This document shows positions 47,371 through 56,076 of a stretch of 64,000 bases of DNA, piece after piece. The stretch spans positions 62,001 through 126,000 of the forward strand of contig JAEOSR010000051.1 of assembly GCA_016840285.1 (NCBI GenBank). The letters are read 5' to 3'. Positions within the stretch are counted from its first letter, which is position 1. Every line of letters starts with the position of its first letter. Under the pieces are notes generated by a model. It ran no database searches and had not been told where the DNA came from. It saw only the letters and a program-made list of their open reading frames with translations. Both the position numbers and the translations under genes were made by a program. This stretch comes from Candidatus Hodarchaeota archaeon (GTDB taxonomy: Archaea; Asgardarchaeota; Heimdallarchaeia; Hodarchaeales; Hodarchaeaceae).

Positions 47371-48132
47371 ATGATCATAAAAGGAGCTCATGTCATGATA
47401 TTCAAAAATTGGAGAAAAATAACTTTCATTCTAGCAATGACCGGTGCTATTCTTTATATTTTGCTGTGTAGTATAGCCATGATATTTTATCCAGGTGGTA
47501 CAATATTAAATCCCACTGCATCAGGGTATTCTTTTTTTTTAAATCAAATGAGTGATTTAGGACGTATTCAATCACTTTCAGGTGAGCCAAATCAAATTTC
47601 AATGATTCTATTTATGATAGCTGTAATCGTCGTAAACATTTTTTTCACTCCTTTTTATTTAGCAATGACCTATTTCTTCAGTGAGAAGAGAAATGAAAGA
47701 GTTTTTTGTTATTTAGCATCAATTAGTGAAATTATTTCAGCATTATTCGGTATAGGAATTGCTTTTCTTCCTGTTGACCAATTCCCTACCGCTCATCTGG
47801 CTGTCACTATTATTTTTAGTATTTTCTTTCTGATCGCATTATGTTTAGTTACAATACCTATTCTTGTAAATAATTCCTATCCAAACCGCTATGGGTATGT
47901 TATTTTGCTTTATGCAATTGTTTTAGCTTTTTATACGATAGTGGTCTCAATGGGTGTGAATCTATCAACAGAACAAGGAATTATGATGTTAGCAACAGGT
48001 CAAAAACTAATCATCTACTCAGGATTTCTTTGCATCTTCGTTCTAGCATTTGGAGCGTTTAAGAGGTATAATAGATTAAACAGGAAGAATCTAGAGATTG
48101 TCCCGATGAGACTTGATCCACAAAATTCTTAG
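47371..48132 (+). CDS. DUF998-like membrane protein
   Basis: A 253-residue protein with about six helices: 16-40, 62-95, 110-130, 140-165, 172-195 and 205-228. Between the first two helices it has NQMSDLGRIQS, the SDLGR motif typical of DUF998 membrane proteins. Function of the family is unknown. It starts at ATG; a later methionine (MIFKNW, nine codons on) is a possible alternative. It is divergent from the TetR gene, suggesting control by it. It ends with TAG 25 bp before a DinB-like gene. Confidence 0.7.
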   Translation: MIIKGAHVMIFKNWRKITFILAMTGAILYILLCSIAMIFYPGGTILNPTASGYSFFLNQMSDLGRIQSLSGEPNQISMILFMIAVIVVNIFFTPFYLAMTYFFSEKRNERVFCYLASISEIISALFGIGIAFLPVDQFPTAHLAVTIIFSIFFLIALCLVTIPILVNNSYPNRYGYVILLYAIVLAFYTIVVSMGVNLSTEQGIMMLATGQKLIIYSGFLCIFVLAFGAFKRYNRLNRKNLEIVPMRLDPQNS

Positions 48133-48156
48133 CAATCAGAAAAGACAATTTTGAGC

Positions 48157-48642
48157 ATGCACGATCAAGTAATTAAAGCTATTTCGAGTGGACTACAGGG
48201 AAAATGGACGCATCTCGATCCCGAAAAAGCGTTATATGGGTTAACTCCAACAATTGCACGGAAAAAACCTAGGGACAATGCCCATTCCTGTTGGGAGCTT
48301 CTTCATCACATAGTTATTTGGCAAGACACCCTCATCAGGCATATTCAAGGAGAAACTCTAGACTGGAATGACATAGAACGCAAAAACAATTGGCCAACAT
48401 CAGAATCCATGAAAGATGACTCAAATTTGAGTACCCTTGTAACCAGATTTCGTTCTGGCATTGAAGAAGCGAATAAATTATTAACGAATGTTGATTTCAT
48501 GAAAACCTCGGAAGGATTTCCTGAATTATCAGTAATCAAGTTATTTATCGTTTTTCTTCAGCATACATCATATCATATAGGTCAAATTATAACGGTCAGA
48601 AAATGCCTGGGAGATTGGCCTCCAATAGCCAATGAAAACTGA
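48157..48642 (+). CDS. DinB-like four-helix metal-binding protein, second copy
   Basis: A protein of about 161 residues from ATG; a TTG two codons earlier is possible. Metal-ligand histidines appear in SCWELLHHIVIWQD (about 46-59) and FLQHTSYHIGQIITVRK (about 130-146), the DinB/YfiT pattern. The middle helices carry SNLSTLVTRFRSGIEEANKLL. It is only distantly similar to the 16048-16587 protein, so it is not a recent duplicate. Thiol-dependent transferase activity is the likely class but unproven. Confidence 0.82.
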   Translation: MHDQVIKAISSGLQGKWTHLDPEKALYGLTPTIARKKPRDNAHSCWELLHHIVIWQDTLIRHIQGETLDWNDIERKNNWPTSESMKDDSNLSTLVTRFRSGIEEANKLLTNVDFMKTSEGFPELSVIKLFIVFLQHTSYHIGQIITVRKCLGDWPPIANEN

Positions 48643-48694
48643 TCTTTAATTGGCTCTATTTATTTCCAAATGTCCTTTGGATCTCCTTTTTTTT

Positions 48695-49525
48695 TTATGA
48701 TATTATTTTCCAATATTTTATTTTATAGGAATCTAATCTGAATTTAGAAAGATCTACTTCCTCAAACAGGTAATTCCACTTAGAAGAAGTCAGAATTTGG
48801 TGAATTGGTTCCACTATCGATCTTGTTGAGTGAGTTACGAGATGAATTGCATAATCCGCTGGTTTAACAACGTGTTCGATCTCTTCGAGCTCTTCATCTA
48901 AATCACCAAATCCAATCGCATTAGAAGAGATTAATACATCAATACTGTCTCTAGGCAATGGAATCTCATGTGAGAAGCCATCCATTACAAATAAATTGGT
49001 AATTCCATTTTGTTTTGATTTTTTACGCATAAATTCACGTAAACTAGTATTTGGTTCGATCGCAAAAACGACTCCAGATTCTTTTACAATAGTAAATGCG
49101 ATATTTCCTGTTCCAGCTCCTAAATCAATAATTTTTTTTTCATTCAAAGGAGTAATTGAGGTGATTTCGTCAAAAGACCAAAATCCTGCTCTAGCTCGAA
49201 GATCAGTTTCTTCGGGATGTTTATTTCTTACGAGCCATTGCCCAATGGTATGATCCCAAATTACTCGATCAATAAATTCAGTCAGTTGTGCCTGATCTCT
49301 AGCAGGGCCATATTCATTCATTATTTCTGTGAGATAGGGAGAAATCGCAGGATTTTTTGTGGTCAGAAATTGATGAATAGTATAATATGCGTGAAGAACA
49401 GCTGCTAATGCTCTTTTCGGGGCATAACGCTGTAAATTTCTAATTTCAAATGCTTCGAGTAAGAATAGGTCTTCGACCTCTAAAGTGACACCCTGAAATG
49501 ATTCTTTCAATTTTCTCGAACACAT
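48695..49525 (-). CDS. Class I SAM-dependent methyltransferase
   Basis: A 276-residue protein. An N-terminal helical extension (1-105) precedes the Rossmann methyltransferase: motif I KIIDLGAGTGNIAF (about 126-139), acidic FAIEPN (motif II, about 150-155), motif III region DVLISSNAIGFGDLDEELEE. The last 60 residues form a cap. The substrate is not evident. It converges with the DinB gene; a T/A-rich stretch lies between them. The gene is unrelated in its termini to the methyltransferase at 788-1606. Confidence 0.83.
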   Translation of the reverse strand: MCSRKLKESFQGVTLEVEDLFLLEAFEIRNLQRYAPKRALAAVLHAYYTIHQFLTTKNPAISPYLTEIMNEYGPARDQAQLTEFIDRVIWDHTIGQWLVRNKHPEETDLRARAGFWSFDEITSITPLNEKKIIDLGAGTGNIAFTIVKESGVVFAIEPNTSLREFMRKKSKQNGITNLFVMDGFSHEIPLPRDSIDVLISSNAIGFGDLDEELEEIEHVVKPADYAIHLVTHSTRSIVEPIHQILTSSKWNYLFEEVDLSKFRLDSYKIKYWKIIS

Positions 49526-49708
49526 ATCAGATCTTCTACTTCTTTACTTCCTCACTTAATGGGACGTTCACACCTTTTAGGATTCCCTCGGTTTATAAGC
49601 TAATATTCTCAAGTAGAAAAAAATCTAAGATAGCAGTTAAAATTTAGAGTAACAGGATCTGTGTAGGATACTCAAAAAGTTCAGACCATAACATGAAAGG
49701 GAAGATAA

Positions 49709-50284
49709 ATGAAGCATAAACAGTCAAAATTTGTTCAAGCTTTCGAATTTGCTTACGGGAAACATGCTGGATCCACACGAAAAAGAACTAAAATTCCTTA
49801 CATTGTTCATCCGATGGATGTTGCGGCAATCTTGATGAAAAATAATGCATCTGAAGAGATGATTGTAGCTGGATTGCTGCATGATGTAATTGAGGAGGAA
49901 GGTATTAAAATACAAGAACTAGAAAGAAGATTTGGGCAAAAAGTCGCTCAACTAGTAAATTTCGCCACTGAACCCAGGGAACTCCGAAAAGGGGATAGTA
50001 GGAAAACCTGGGAAGCACGAAAACAACATACGATTAATCAAATAGAAACTGCGACACAGGAAGAAAAACTCCTTTCATGTGCAGATAAGCTAGCAAACAT
50101 TCGAGATATGATCAATAATCATAAACAGCTGGGAAACAAGCTTTGGGAGAAATTTAACGCGCCATTCGAGAAACAACGATGGTACTATAGGTCATTATGT
50201 GAATCGTATGTGAAAGGAGAAGGAATAGGGCACTATCCTGCTTATAAACAGTTTAAAGAGTGTGTAGAACAACTGTTGCCATAG
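49709..50284 (+). CDS. HD-domain hydrolase, MESH1/RelA-hydrolase-like
   Basis: A 191-residue HD phosphohydrolase. Metal-binding residues are H34 in PYIVHPMDVA, H58-D59 in AGLLHDVIEE, and D126 in SCADKLANIRDM. The R-x-x-x-K before the first histidine (TRKRTKIPY) matches the (p)ppGpp hydrolase family. It may hydrolyse ppGpp-like nucleotides or NADPH as MESH1 does. There is no synthetase domain. It ends with TAG and converges with the ParA cassette. Confidence 0.88.
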   Translation: MKHKQSKFVQAFEFAYGKHAGSTRKRTKIPYIVHPMDVAAILMKNNASEEMIVAGLLHDVIEEEGIKIQELERRFGQKVAQLVNFATEPRELRKGDSRKTWEARKQHTINQIETATQEEKLLSCADKLANIRDMINNHKQLGNKLWEKFNAPFEKQRWYYRSLCESYVKGEGIGHYPAYKQFKECVEQLLP

Positions 50285-50336
50285 TTTCTAGATTTAGAAG
50301 ACAATCAAAAACTAGAAAGGACAAGCAGTGAACATA

Positions 50337-51140
50337 TCATTCTGCTGAGAAGCCATCTAAGATTCGGGAAGAGAGGACTTCAATATTTTTGCTGAAAGGA
50401 TGATCAGGATGATCAAGACTAAAAATACTCCTCGAACCTTCTCGAGCAACCTCGCAGAAACAGGGAATGGAAGTTAACACATCCATACGCATCTCGTCGG
50501 TTATCGTTTTTTCAAAGTTTTTGACTAATTCGATATCCTTTTCGCTCCAGACACCATGTTCAGGTGGACAAGTCTCCGCAACGACCCGGTTCAGCACAAC
50601 ATAGTTTTTAGAATCGAGTAGAGAGTATAATTGGGCTACCATACTCTTGGTACCACTAATATCGAAATCATCAGCCTTCAAGACGAGACAGGTAGCATCA
50701 CTAATAACTAATCCATCAATACTTTCCATCTGAACACCTGGACTGGTATCAATGATGGTGTAGTCGAAACCAGACTCGGAAAGCTCATCACGAAGTCGTA
50801 AAATGCGCTTTAGGGAACGTTGGCGCTGTTTCTTATCCGCACGGACGATGTCGGACATTTTCCGGAAGTCAGTACTGGCAAAAGCGGCAAAAAGGGGAAT
50901 TTTATATTTATCCTCAAAGGAAACAAGTAAATCACGACCCCGAAGATCAGGATCAAACAAAAGATCATTGATGGTAACCTTAGACTCAATACCACACAAG
51001 GTCTGAAGGTTTGGGCCCCGAAAATCGAGATCTAAGAGCGCAGTTTTGTGGCCCTGTCTTGCTAATACGGTGGCGAGATTAGCTGATAAATGAGTCTTAC
51101 CTGTACCTCCCTTATACGAGTGAAACGCAATAATTCTCAT
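50337..51140 (-). CDS. parA: ParA/MinD-type P-loop ATPase
   Basis: A 267-residue ATPase with the deviant Walker A KGGTGKT (10-16) in HSYKGGTGKTHLSANLA, Walker A' in LLDLDFRGPNLQTL (about 36-49), and Walker B TIIDTSPGVQ (about 126-135). It matches ParA/Soj partition ATPases that form ATP-dependent gradients on DNA. It lacks an N-terminal DNA-binding domain, so it fits the small Type Ib/SegA class. Upstream on the same strand lie a coiled-coil winged-helix protein and a small winged-helix protein, giving a three-gene cassette with direct repeats at its promoter. Confidence 0.92.
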   Translation of the reverse strand: MRIIAFHSYKGGTGKTHLSANLATVLARQGHKTALLDLDFRGPNLQTLCGIESKVTINDLLFDPDLRGRDLLVSFEDKYKIPLFAAFASTDFRKMSDIVRADKKQRQRSLKRILRLRDELSESGFDYTIIDTSPGVQMESIDGLVISDATCLVLKADDFDISGTKSMVAQLYSLLDSKNYVVLNRVVAETCPPEHGVWSEKDIELVKNFEKTITDEMRMDVLTSIPCFCEVAREGSRSIFSLDHPDHPFSKNIEVLSSRILDGFSAE

Positions 51141-51157
51141 CTTGAGTCCCTCAAAAA

Positions 51158-51811
51158 TTACTTTTCATCAATGTTAATATGAATTGCCTTTTTATCATCA
51201 GAATTATTAGCATCATTAACAACCATTTGTTTTTCCGCAATGTAAGATAAGGCTTTCTTATGATCTACTGGTTTAGAAACTTCCTCTTCCTCCTCATCTT
51301 GTTCACCAATTTTTGAAAATAATACTTTTTTACCCTGCCTTTTTTTAATAACAAAACCCCGATCAACTAATTGATTCAAATAATCCGATTCGAGAGAACG
51401 ACTTTTGCCCGTTTCAAGGGAGATATCCAGTGCGGTCGAGCCAGCGTCCTGCTTAAGAATTGATCGAAAGGTTTCTCTTAAGTGCTGGGGAATTTGGGTG
51501 AGTAAATCTAAACCAGTCGAGATTTCTTTAATGTGGGGTTTGGGAGATTTCTTAACAACTCCTACGTTGATTACATGTCCGATTCGCTGGTTAATTTGTT
51601 TGGTTACCTTTTTCAACTCTTGAATTTCCGCGTGCATCCCACGCATCATCAGATGGAGGTCTTCGTTAGACTCTCGGATAAGTTGAATTTCCTCCTGAAC
51701 CCCTTGAAAACTTTGGTGGATTAACTTCGGAATCACTTGGTTTAAGGCTAAATCACTGATTTCAACAGAATTTTTTTTATTTTGCTTTTTGTGTTCATCT
51801 GTTGAACCCAT
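51158..51811 (-). CDS. Coiled-coil winged-helix protein, probable ParA partner
   Basis: A 217-residue protein. After a charged start, residues about 35-75 form a coiled coil (EEIQLIRESNEDLHLMMRGM, then EIQELKKVTKQINQRI). Residues about 105-165 are a MarR-like winged helix (AGSTALDISLETGKSRSLESD, LNQLVDRGFVIKKRQGKKVLF). The tail is acidic (EQDEEEEEVS). This arrangement suits a DNA-binding adaptor that dimerises and touches the ParA ATPase, which starts 17 bp downstream. The DNA before its start carries TTGTTGATGATT (51839-51850), also present in the upstream repeat block. Confidence 0.65.
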   Translation of the reverse strand: MGSTDEHKKQNKKNSVEISDLALNQVIPKLIHQSFQGVQEEIQLIRESNEDLHLMMRGMHAEIQELKKVTKQINQRIGHVINVGVVKKSPKPHIKEISTGLDLLTQIPQHLRETFRSILKQDAGSTALDISLETGKSRSLESDYLNQLVDRGFVIKKRQGKKVLFSKIGEQDEEEEEVSKPVDHKKALSYIAEKQMVVNDANNSDDKKAIHINIDEK

Positions 51812-52030
51812 GAAAAACGCCGTTAGTCAATTGTTGAATTGTTGATGATTTAATTTCAAATTAATTTTAAGGTTTTGTTATGGTCAAAAAGAAGTTGGAA
51901 CTAGTTCCATATTTTGATGGTTAAGACATCATCTTCATTCTCCAGATAAATAATAGTTCATGCCGACGAAAAATGCCCAATTGAATATCGAGGTCAGGTA
52001 CACGAAGATCTGACCCCAATATGAACCATT

Positions 52031-52288
52031 TTAATTAACTGCATAGAAATGCGAGCGAAGGTCGTGTAGGTCGGGAACACGACGGACTTTGTTGTCATCA
52101 ACAAGAATTTTAAGTGCATATCGGATCGTCCGATTAGAAAGCTCGGTATAATTCCCAATCTCACGAGGTTTCAAGGCGCCGTTGGTTAAAAGCAGCGAGA
52201 AGACCTCTTGCGCAGATTTGGGGAGATGAGTTACCTGTAGATCAGGCTGCTCACTTTCAATCACTTCGTTTGACTCAATAGCTGCCAT
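52031..52288 (-). CDS. Small winged-helix DNA-binding protein of the ParA cassette
   Basis: An 85-residue protein made almost only of a winged helix: QEVFSLLLTNGALKPREIGNYTELSNRTIRYALKIL (about 28-63) and a wing KVRRVPDLHDLRSHFYAV. It is the first gene of the cassette. Two identical 18-bp repeats lie directly downstream of its TATA-like box, so autoregulation is likely. A short hairpin (GGTCAG, 12-nt loop, CTGACC) follows its stop. Confidence 0.78.
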   Translation of the reverse strand: MAAIESNEVIESEQPDLQVTHLPKSAQEVFSLLLTNGALKPREIGNYTELSNRTIRYALKILVDDNKVRRVPDLHDLRSHFYAVN

Positions 52289-52365
52289 TATTCTTCACCT
52301 AATACAGGGAAAGGCTGTTACTGACGATTTCATGCGATAAGAGGGAAGGTTTCCATAATCACAAC

Positions 52366-52417
52366 AATCATCAACAAATCATCAGCAAGTATCAACAAAT
52401 CATCAGCAGTTTATAAG
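52366..52417 (-). promoter_or_regulatory. Promoter with iteron-like operator or centromere repeats
   Basis: The 18-mer ATCAACAAATCATCAGCA occurs exactly at 52370-52387 and 52391-52408, a 21-bp period (two helical turns). A further related half-site begins at 52366 and a GCATCAGCAAG element lies at 52431-52441. A TATA-like CTTATAAAC (complement of 52409-52417) abuts the repeats, which therefore cover the expected transcription start. Repeats of this type serve as autoregulatory operators and often as parS-like partition sites. The rest of 52289-52634 shows no gene. Confidence 0.65.
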
Positions 52418-52634
52418 CATATCGAAATGTGCATCAGCAAGATTCTTGGGTTTTTCTTGTTGTATTTTGTGTTTTCAAGATTATTTTTAGGAGATTTCTC
52501 GTGTAATGCTTGGGAAAGAGAGAGTTTAGTATTTTTTAAGCTAGAAACGATTTATTATTGTTACCCATGTAAGCTCTAATTCATAGATGAGAATCAAATA
52601 ATCGGAACAGATATAAAATAGATAGAATCAATAG

Positions 52635-53621
52635 CTAAGTTTGGGTTGGCAAAATTGACGCAAGAGATGCAAAAGGGAGTTGAAAGGCTGTATTTCTAAT
52701 TACTTTCAAGACTTCCTCTCTTTGTTCATGAAATAGGGCATAAAACGTGTCTTCCATTGGTTCCTTTTCGTGGAGTTCATCTCTTATACTTTCAAGACAT
52801 ATTGGTTCCTTTATTATTAAATTAGAGAGGGGAACGGCTTTATCAGCTAAGTTATTTTCTTCTAAAATACTTAACCAATTTTTGTCTCTCAAAAAATGAT
52901 GATCAAGATAAAAATGATCATTAGGTATTCTTTTCATTCTACTAAATGCTGCTTCTGTTTCTTCCTTAGTTTGTTTAGGATGATAAGTGGACGGGCCATC
53001 CATGATTAAATGATTTGTTCCATTTTCCAAGATAAAGTTAAGAGCGGCATCATTTGCAAGTCCATGCACATCAGAAGTAATAAGTATCGAATCCTGAGAA
53101 TCTTCAATAAAAGTTGAAAGTACCCAACCTGAACGGGAACCTTCCCTACCATGTGGTAATGGATGAGAGAACTTAATTCTTGTCTTACCATATGAAAAAT
53201 GATTACAATCTGCAGAATAAATTTTGATATCTTTTTTCTTCCACAGCCAATACGCTCTCTTTTTTTGATTATAGTTAATTTTCTTTTTGGGATCTTTGGC
53301 AAGGATTGTTACTTCGGGATTTCCATAGATTTTATTTTGAATGTCCTTATTGGTGAACTCATAAGGCCTTTCGATCCCTAATGAAAAATGATCACCATGA
53401 TAATGAGTTTGAATCAGAATTGAGGTTTTTTTCACGGCTTTCAAGATTATTTGGCGTGATAAGTATGCAGCCGCTATTTCTTGTAAATGAGGTTTCAATC
53501 CATATCGTAGAGGCCCTAAAGACACTGAAGGATCGACTAGAACGTTTTGATCTTCTGTTTTTACGAAAATACACATTCCTCTAGTACCAAGCGATTCCGC
53601 TGCTAATGGAAGAATTTGCAT
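52635..53621 (-). CDS. UPF0282-type metallo-beta-lactamase-fold protein
   Basis: A 328-residue archaeal MBL-fold protein. Start MQILPLAAESLGTRGMCIFV and DPSVSLGPLRYGLKPH (30-45) match the UPF0282 family. Metal ligands are H73, H75, D77 and H78 in THYHGDHF. Further ligands are expected in ITSDVHG and DHHFL (about 180 and 240). Archaeal members have unknown substrates; related folds hydrolyse phosphodiesters or thioesters. It ends with TAG and is separated by 17 bp from the relic of a solute-binding protein upstream. Confidence 0.85.
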   Translation of the reverse strand: MQILPLAAESLGTRGMCIFVKTEDQNVLVDPSVSLGPLRYGLKPHLQEIAAAYLSRQIILKAVKKTSILIQTHYHGDHFSLGIERPYEFTNKDIQNKIYGNPEVTILAKDPKKKINYNQKKRAYWLWKKKDIKIYSADCNHFSYGKTRIKFSHPLPHGREGSRSGWVLSTFIEDSQDSILITSDVHGLANDAALNFILENGTNHLIMDGPSTYHPKQTKEETEAAFSRMKRIPNDHFYLDHHFLRDKNWLSILEENNLADKAVPLSNLIIKEPICLESIRDELHEKEPMEDTFYALFHEQREEVLKVIRNTAFQLPFASLASILPTQT

Positions 53622-53638
53622 TGTAGAGTTCCAAGCAA

Positions 53639-54133
53639 TTAGGGTTGTAATTTTCTTTTAGGGCGTTTAAAAAAGATTAAGCTTAATAATACTCCTCCAA
53701 TGCACTCCAAGTTTACTCGGTATTTATCAAACCCAAAGGCCATAGCACGACGAAACGCAGTGATATTAAGGGGAAACTTTTCACAGTTTAGGGTGAGTAC
53801 TCGATATCGGACACTTGGTGTAAATGTCACTTCGATGTTTTCATCTCTAACCAGAGCAGCCAAGTATTCCTGTAAGACTCGCTCGTCATATGCGTCTATG
53901 TTTCCGTTTTGCAGGGCCAACATCGCTTGGGCGATCTCTTCCTCAGTAAAGATTTTGAATCGTAATTCATCAACGTATCCCCCATATGGACGGAACTCTG
54001 ATGACTATTTGGATGATATTAGAACTCCTGAACATGTATAGAGAGAATTAGTACAAAGAAACCCCAATAGTGCGATTCCAACTGTTAGGCTAACCAGTTT
54101 TTCTTTTCCCAGTACACGTCCTTCCTCATTCAT
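53639..54133 (-). pseudogene. Collapsed family-5 solute-binding protein gene (with in-frame TAG)
   Basis: From ATG 54133 one frame reads a signal-like N-terminus (KEKLVSLTVGIALLGFLC), then TAG at codon 43 (54005-54007). It continues with FTEEEIAQAMLALQNGNIDAYDERVLQEYL and LNITAFRRAMAFGFDKYRV, the GxIDA...FRRAxAFG-DK core of peptide-type (SBP_bac_5) ABC binding proteins. It then jumps directly to a membrane anchor (GGVLLSLIFFKRPKRK). An intact protein has several hundred residues, so a large internal part was deleted. The product, if any, would be a short anchored fragment. Confidence 0.7.
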
Positions 54134-54236
54134 TTCTGACTGAAAGCCAGGTACCTAGATCAATCATTAAATAAAACATTTCATATCTGCATCTAGTTGT
54201 CAATTCACAAATGATGTTTTATCAATAATAAAATTC

Positions 54237-55375
54237 TTGGGTTTAACTGTGAATGATACCCCTTCGCTCGAATTAGGTCTTATTGGCTGTGGTAATTTTG
54301 GACAATTTTGCTTAGATGCTTATTCAGGAATGACTGAGGTAGAAGTTGTCGCTGTTCCAGATATCGACAATAATCTTGCCCAAAAAACTGCTCAAAAAAT
54401 AATGTTAAGTGGTACTCTATACCAGCTTTGTTGATTCAAAGTCCTGAAATTGACCTTGTTCACATTGCTACTCCACCTGCTACTCTTTCTGTTCTTGGAC
54501 TGCAAGCATTAAAGAATGACAAACATGTCCTCTGTGAGAAACCATTGGCATTGTCCCTTAACGAAGCAGAAGAAATGTTGAATCTAGCGAAACAGAAGGA
54601 GTTAATTCTACCCGTTGATTTTGTGTTACGGTATGTGCCGATTGTCGATGTCGTGATGAGAATTATTCAGTCTCGAGTGTTGGGAGATCCTATTCACGCT
54701 TATTTTGAAAATTATGCCACAGATGAACCTTTAAACAAAGACCATTGGTTTTGGGATGAAAAGAAGAGTGGGGGGATCTTTATCGAACATGGAGTCCATT
54801 TATTTGATCTCTATCAATATTGGTTTGGGGAAACCGAAGTAGAGTGGGCTTACGCTCGAAAAAGATCTACTACAGATCAAACTGACCGAGTATTTTGTTT
54901 TTTACGTCATGAAACGGGTGTTTTATCTAATCATTATCATGGATTTGATCAACCAAGTTATCTAGATCGACAACGACATACCATATTATTTGAAATTGGA
55001 GATGTGACGGTAGAAGGATGGATTCCGATAGTCTTGACAGTGAATGGTATTGTAGATGATGATAAGATGGCTGTATTATACTCAATCTGTCCGAATGGAA
55101 AATTAACGGTAGTAGATGAAATAGCTCAACTCAAACAACAGATGAAAGGTCGGGGAAAATCTATAACGGCAACGAAAAATATCCAATTAGAGTATAAATC
55201 CCCCATGGAAAAAACGGAGGTTTATGCGCAAGCTGTTCGTAACTTATTAGCAGATCAAATTCGCTATATTCGAGACTCAAAACATCAACGAGTGATTACC
55301 GAAAAAAATGGTGTGAATGCTCTGAAATTAGCATTACAGGCAACTCAGCTTTCAAAGCAAACTTCTTTAGATTGA
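54237..55375 (+). pseudogene. Frameshifted Gfo/Idh/MocA-family oxidoreductase gene
   Basis: Codons from TTG 54237 to about 54415 encode the NAD-binding start (LGLIGCGNFGQFCLDAY) of a Gfo/Idh/MocA oxidoreductase. From about 54428 the family continues in another frame with SPEIDLVHIATPPATL, HVLCEKPLALSLNEAEEML and the C-terminal domain to 55375 (PVDFVLRYVPI, GGIFIEHGVHLFDLY). In between, the expected sequence (LYTSFVD then LIQSPEID) needs two different frames within 30 bp, so at least two indels occurred. The rest is intact, including the EKP motif. The corrinoid-methyltransferase pair follows at once downstream. Confidence 0.8.
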
Positions 55376-55413
55376 ATTTAGTATGGTAACGTAATTCTAA
55401 GAGGTGAATGAAG

Positions 55414-56076
55414 ATGACAGTAGAGAGCCTTTTTGAAGCTCTAAAGAAAACGTTGGAGGAGTATGAACCTAAGAAGGCAGCTGAAATTGCCCATGAACTT
55501 CTGGATGCTCAGGTTGATCCTTTAAAAGTGATTGACGAGGTATTAAGTCCAACGATGGAGGAAATCGGGGAGAAATTCGATAAAATGGATATTTTTCTAC
55601 CAGAACTTATGGGAGCAGCGGAAGCAATGCAGGCAGCCACATCCGTACTCACCAAATACATTAAATCCACTGCTGGGGAGCGTCCTGTAACAAAAGGGAA
55701 GGTTGTGATAGGTACAGTGCATGGAGATATCCATGAGATCGGGAAAAATATCGTTAAAATCATGCTCGAGGTGTCAGGATTTGAAGTCTTTGATTTAGGG
55801 AAAGATGTCCCTTCTATGCATTTCATTGAGAAAGCGGGAGAAGTGAATGCTGATGTGATAGCCCTCTCTGCACTTATGACAACCACTATGGTGTCTCAAA
55901 AGGAGGTCATAGAACTCCTCAAAGCGTTAGGAAAACGGGATGACTATGTGGTGATAGTAGGAGGTGCCCCAACCAGTGTAACTTGGCAAAAAGAGATCGG
56001 TGCAGACGGATGGGCCGAAACCGCTGTGCAGGCAGGGAAGTTAACAGCAGAACTCCTTGAGAAAAGGGGAAAATAA
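55414..56076 (+). CDS. Corrinoid protein of a methylamine-type methyltransferase system
   Basis: About 220 residues. The N-terminal helical cap (1-90; LFEALKKTLEEYEPKKAAEIAHELL, FLPELMGAAEAMQAA) covers a B12-binding Rossmann domain. The cobalt-ligand motif is GDIHEIGKNI (D-x-H-x-x-G), with SALMTTTM and GGAPTS completing the site. It matches MtmC/MttC-type carriers that shuttle a methyl group between a substrate-specific methyltransferase and an acceptor. I prefer the second ATG (55414) because GAGGTGA lies six bases upstream. Its stop touches the start of the MtmB-like gene (TAA then ATG), so both are co-translated. Confidence 0.93.
   Translation: MTVESLFEALKKTLEEYEPKKAAEIAHELLDAQVDPLKVIDEVLSPTMEEIGEKFDKMDIFLPELMGAAEAMQAATSVLTKYIKSTAGERPVTKGKVVIGTVHGDIHEIGKNIVKIMLEVSGFEVFDLGKDVPSMHFIEKAGEVNADVIALSALMTTTMVSQKEVIELLKALGKRDDYVVIVGGAPTSVTWQKEIGADGWAETAVQAGKLTAELLEKRGK

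Noticed and set aside
52366..52441. CRISPR array at the repeat block near 52.4 kb
   Set aside because: Only two full repeats with 3-bp gaps, no spacers of usual length, no cas genes; promoter position fits an operator or centromere.
54237..55375. Programmed frameshift in the Gfo/Idh gene
   Set aside because: Two different shifts within 30 bp are needed and no slippery heptamer or downstream structure is visible.
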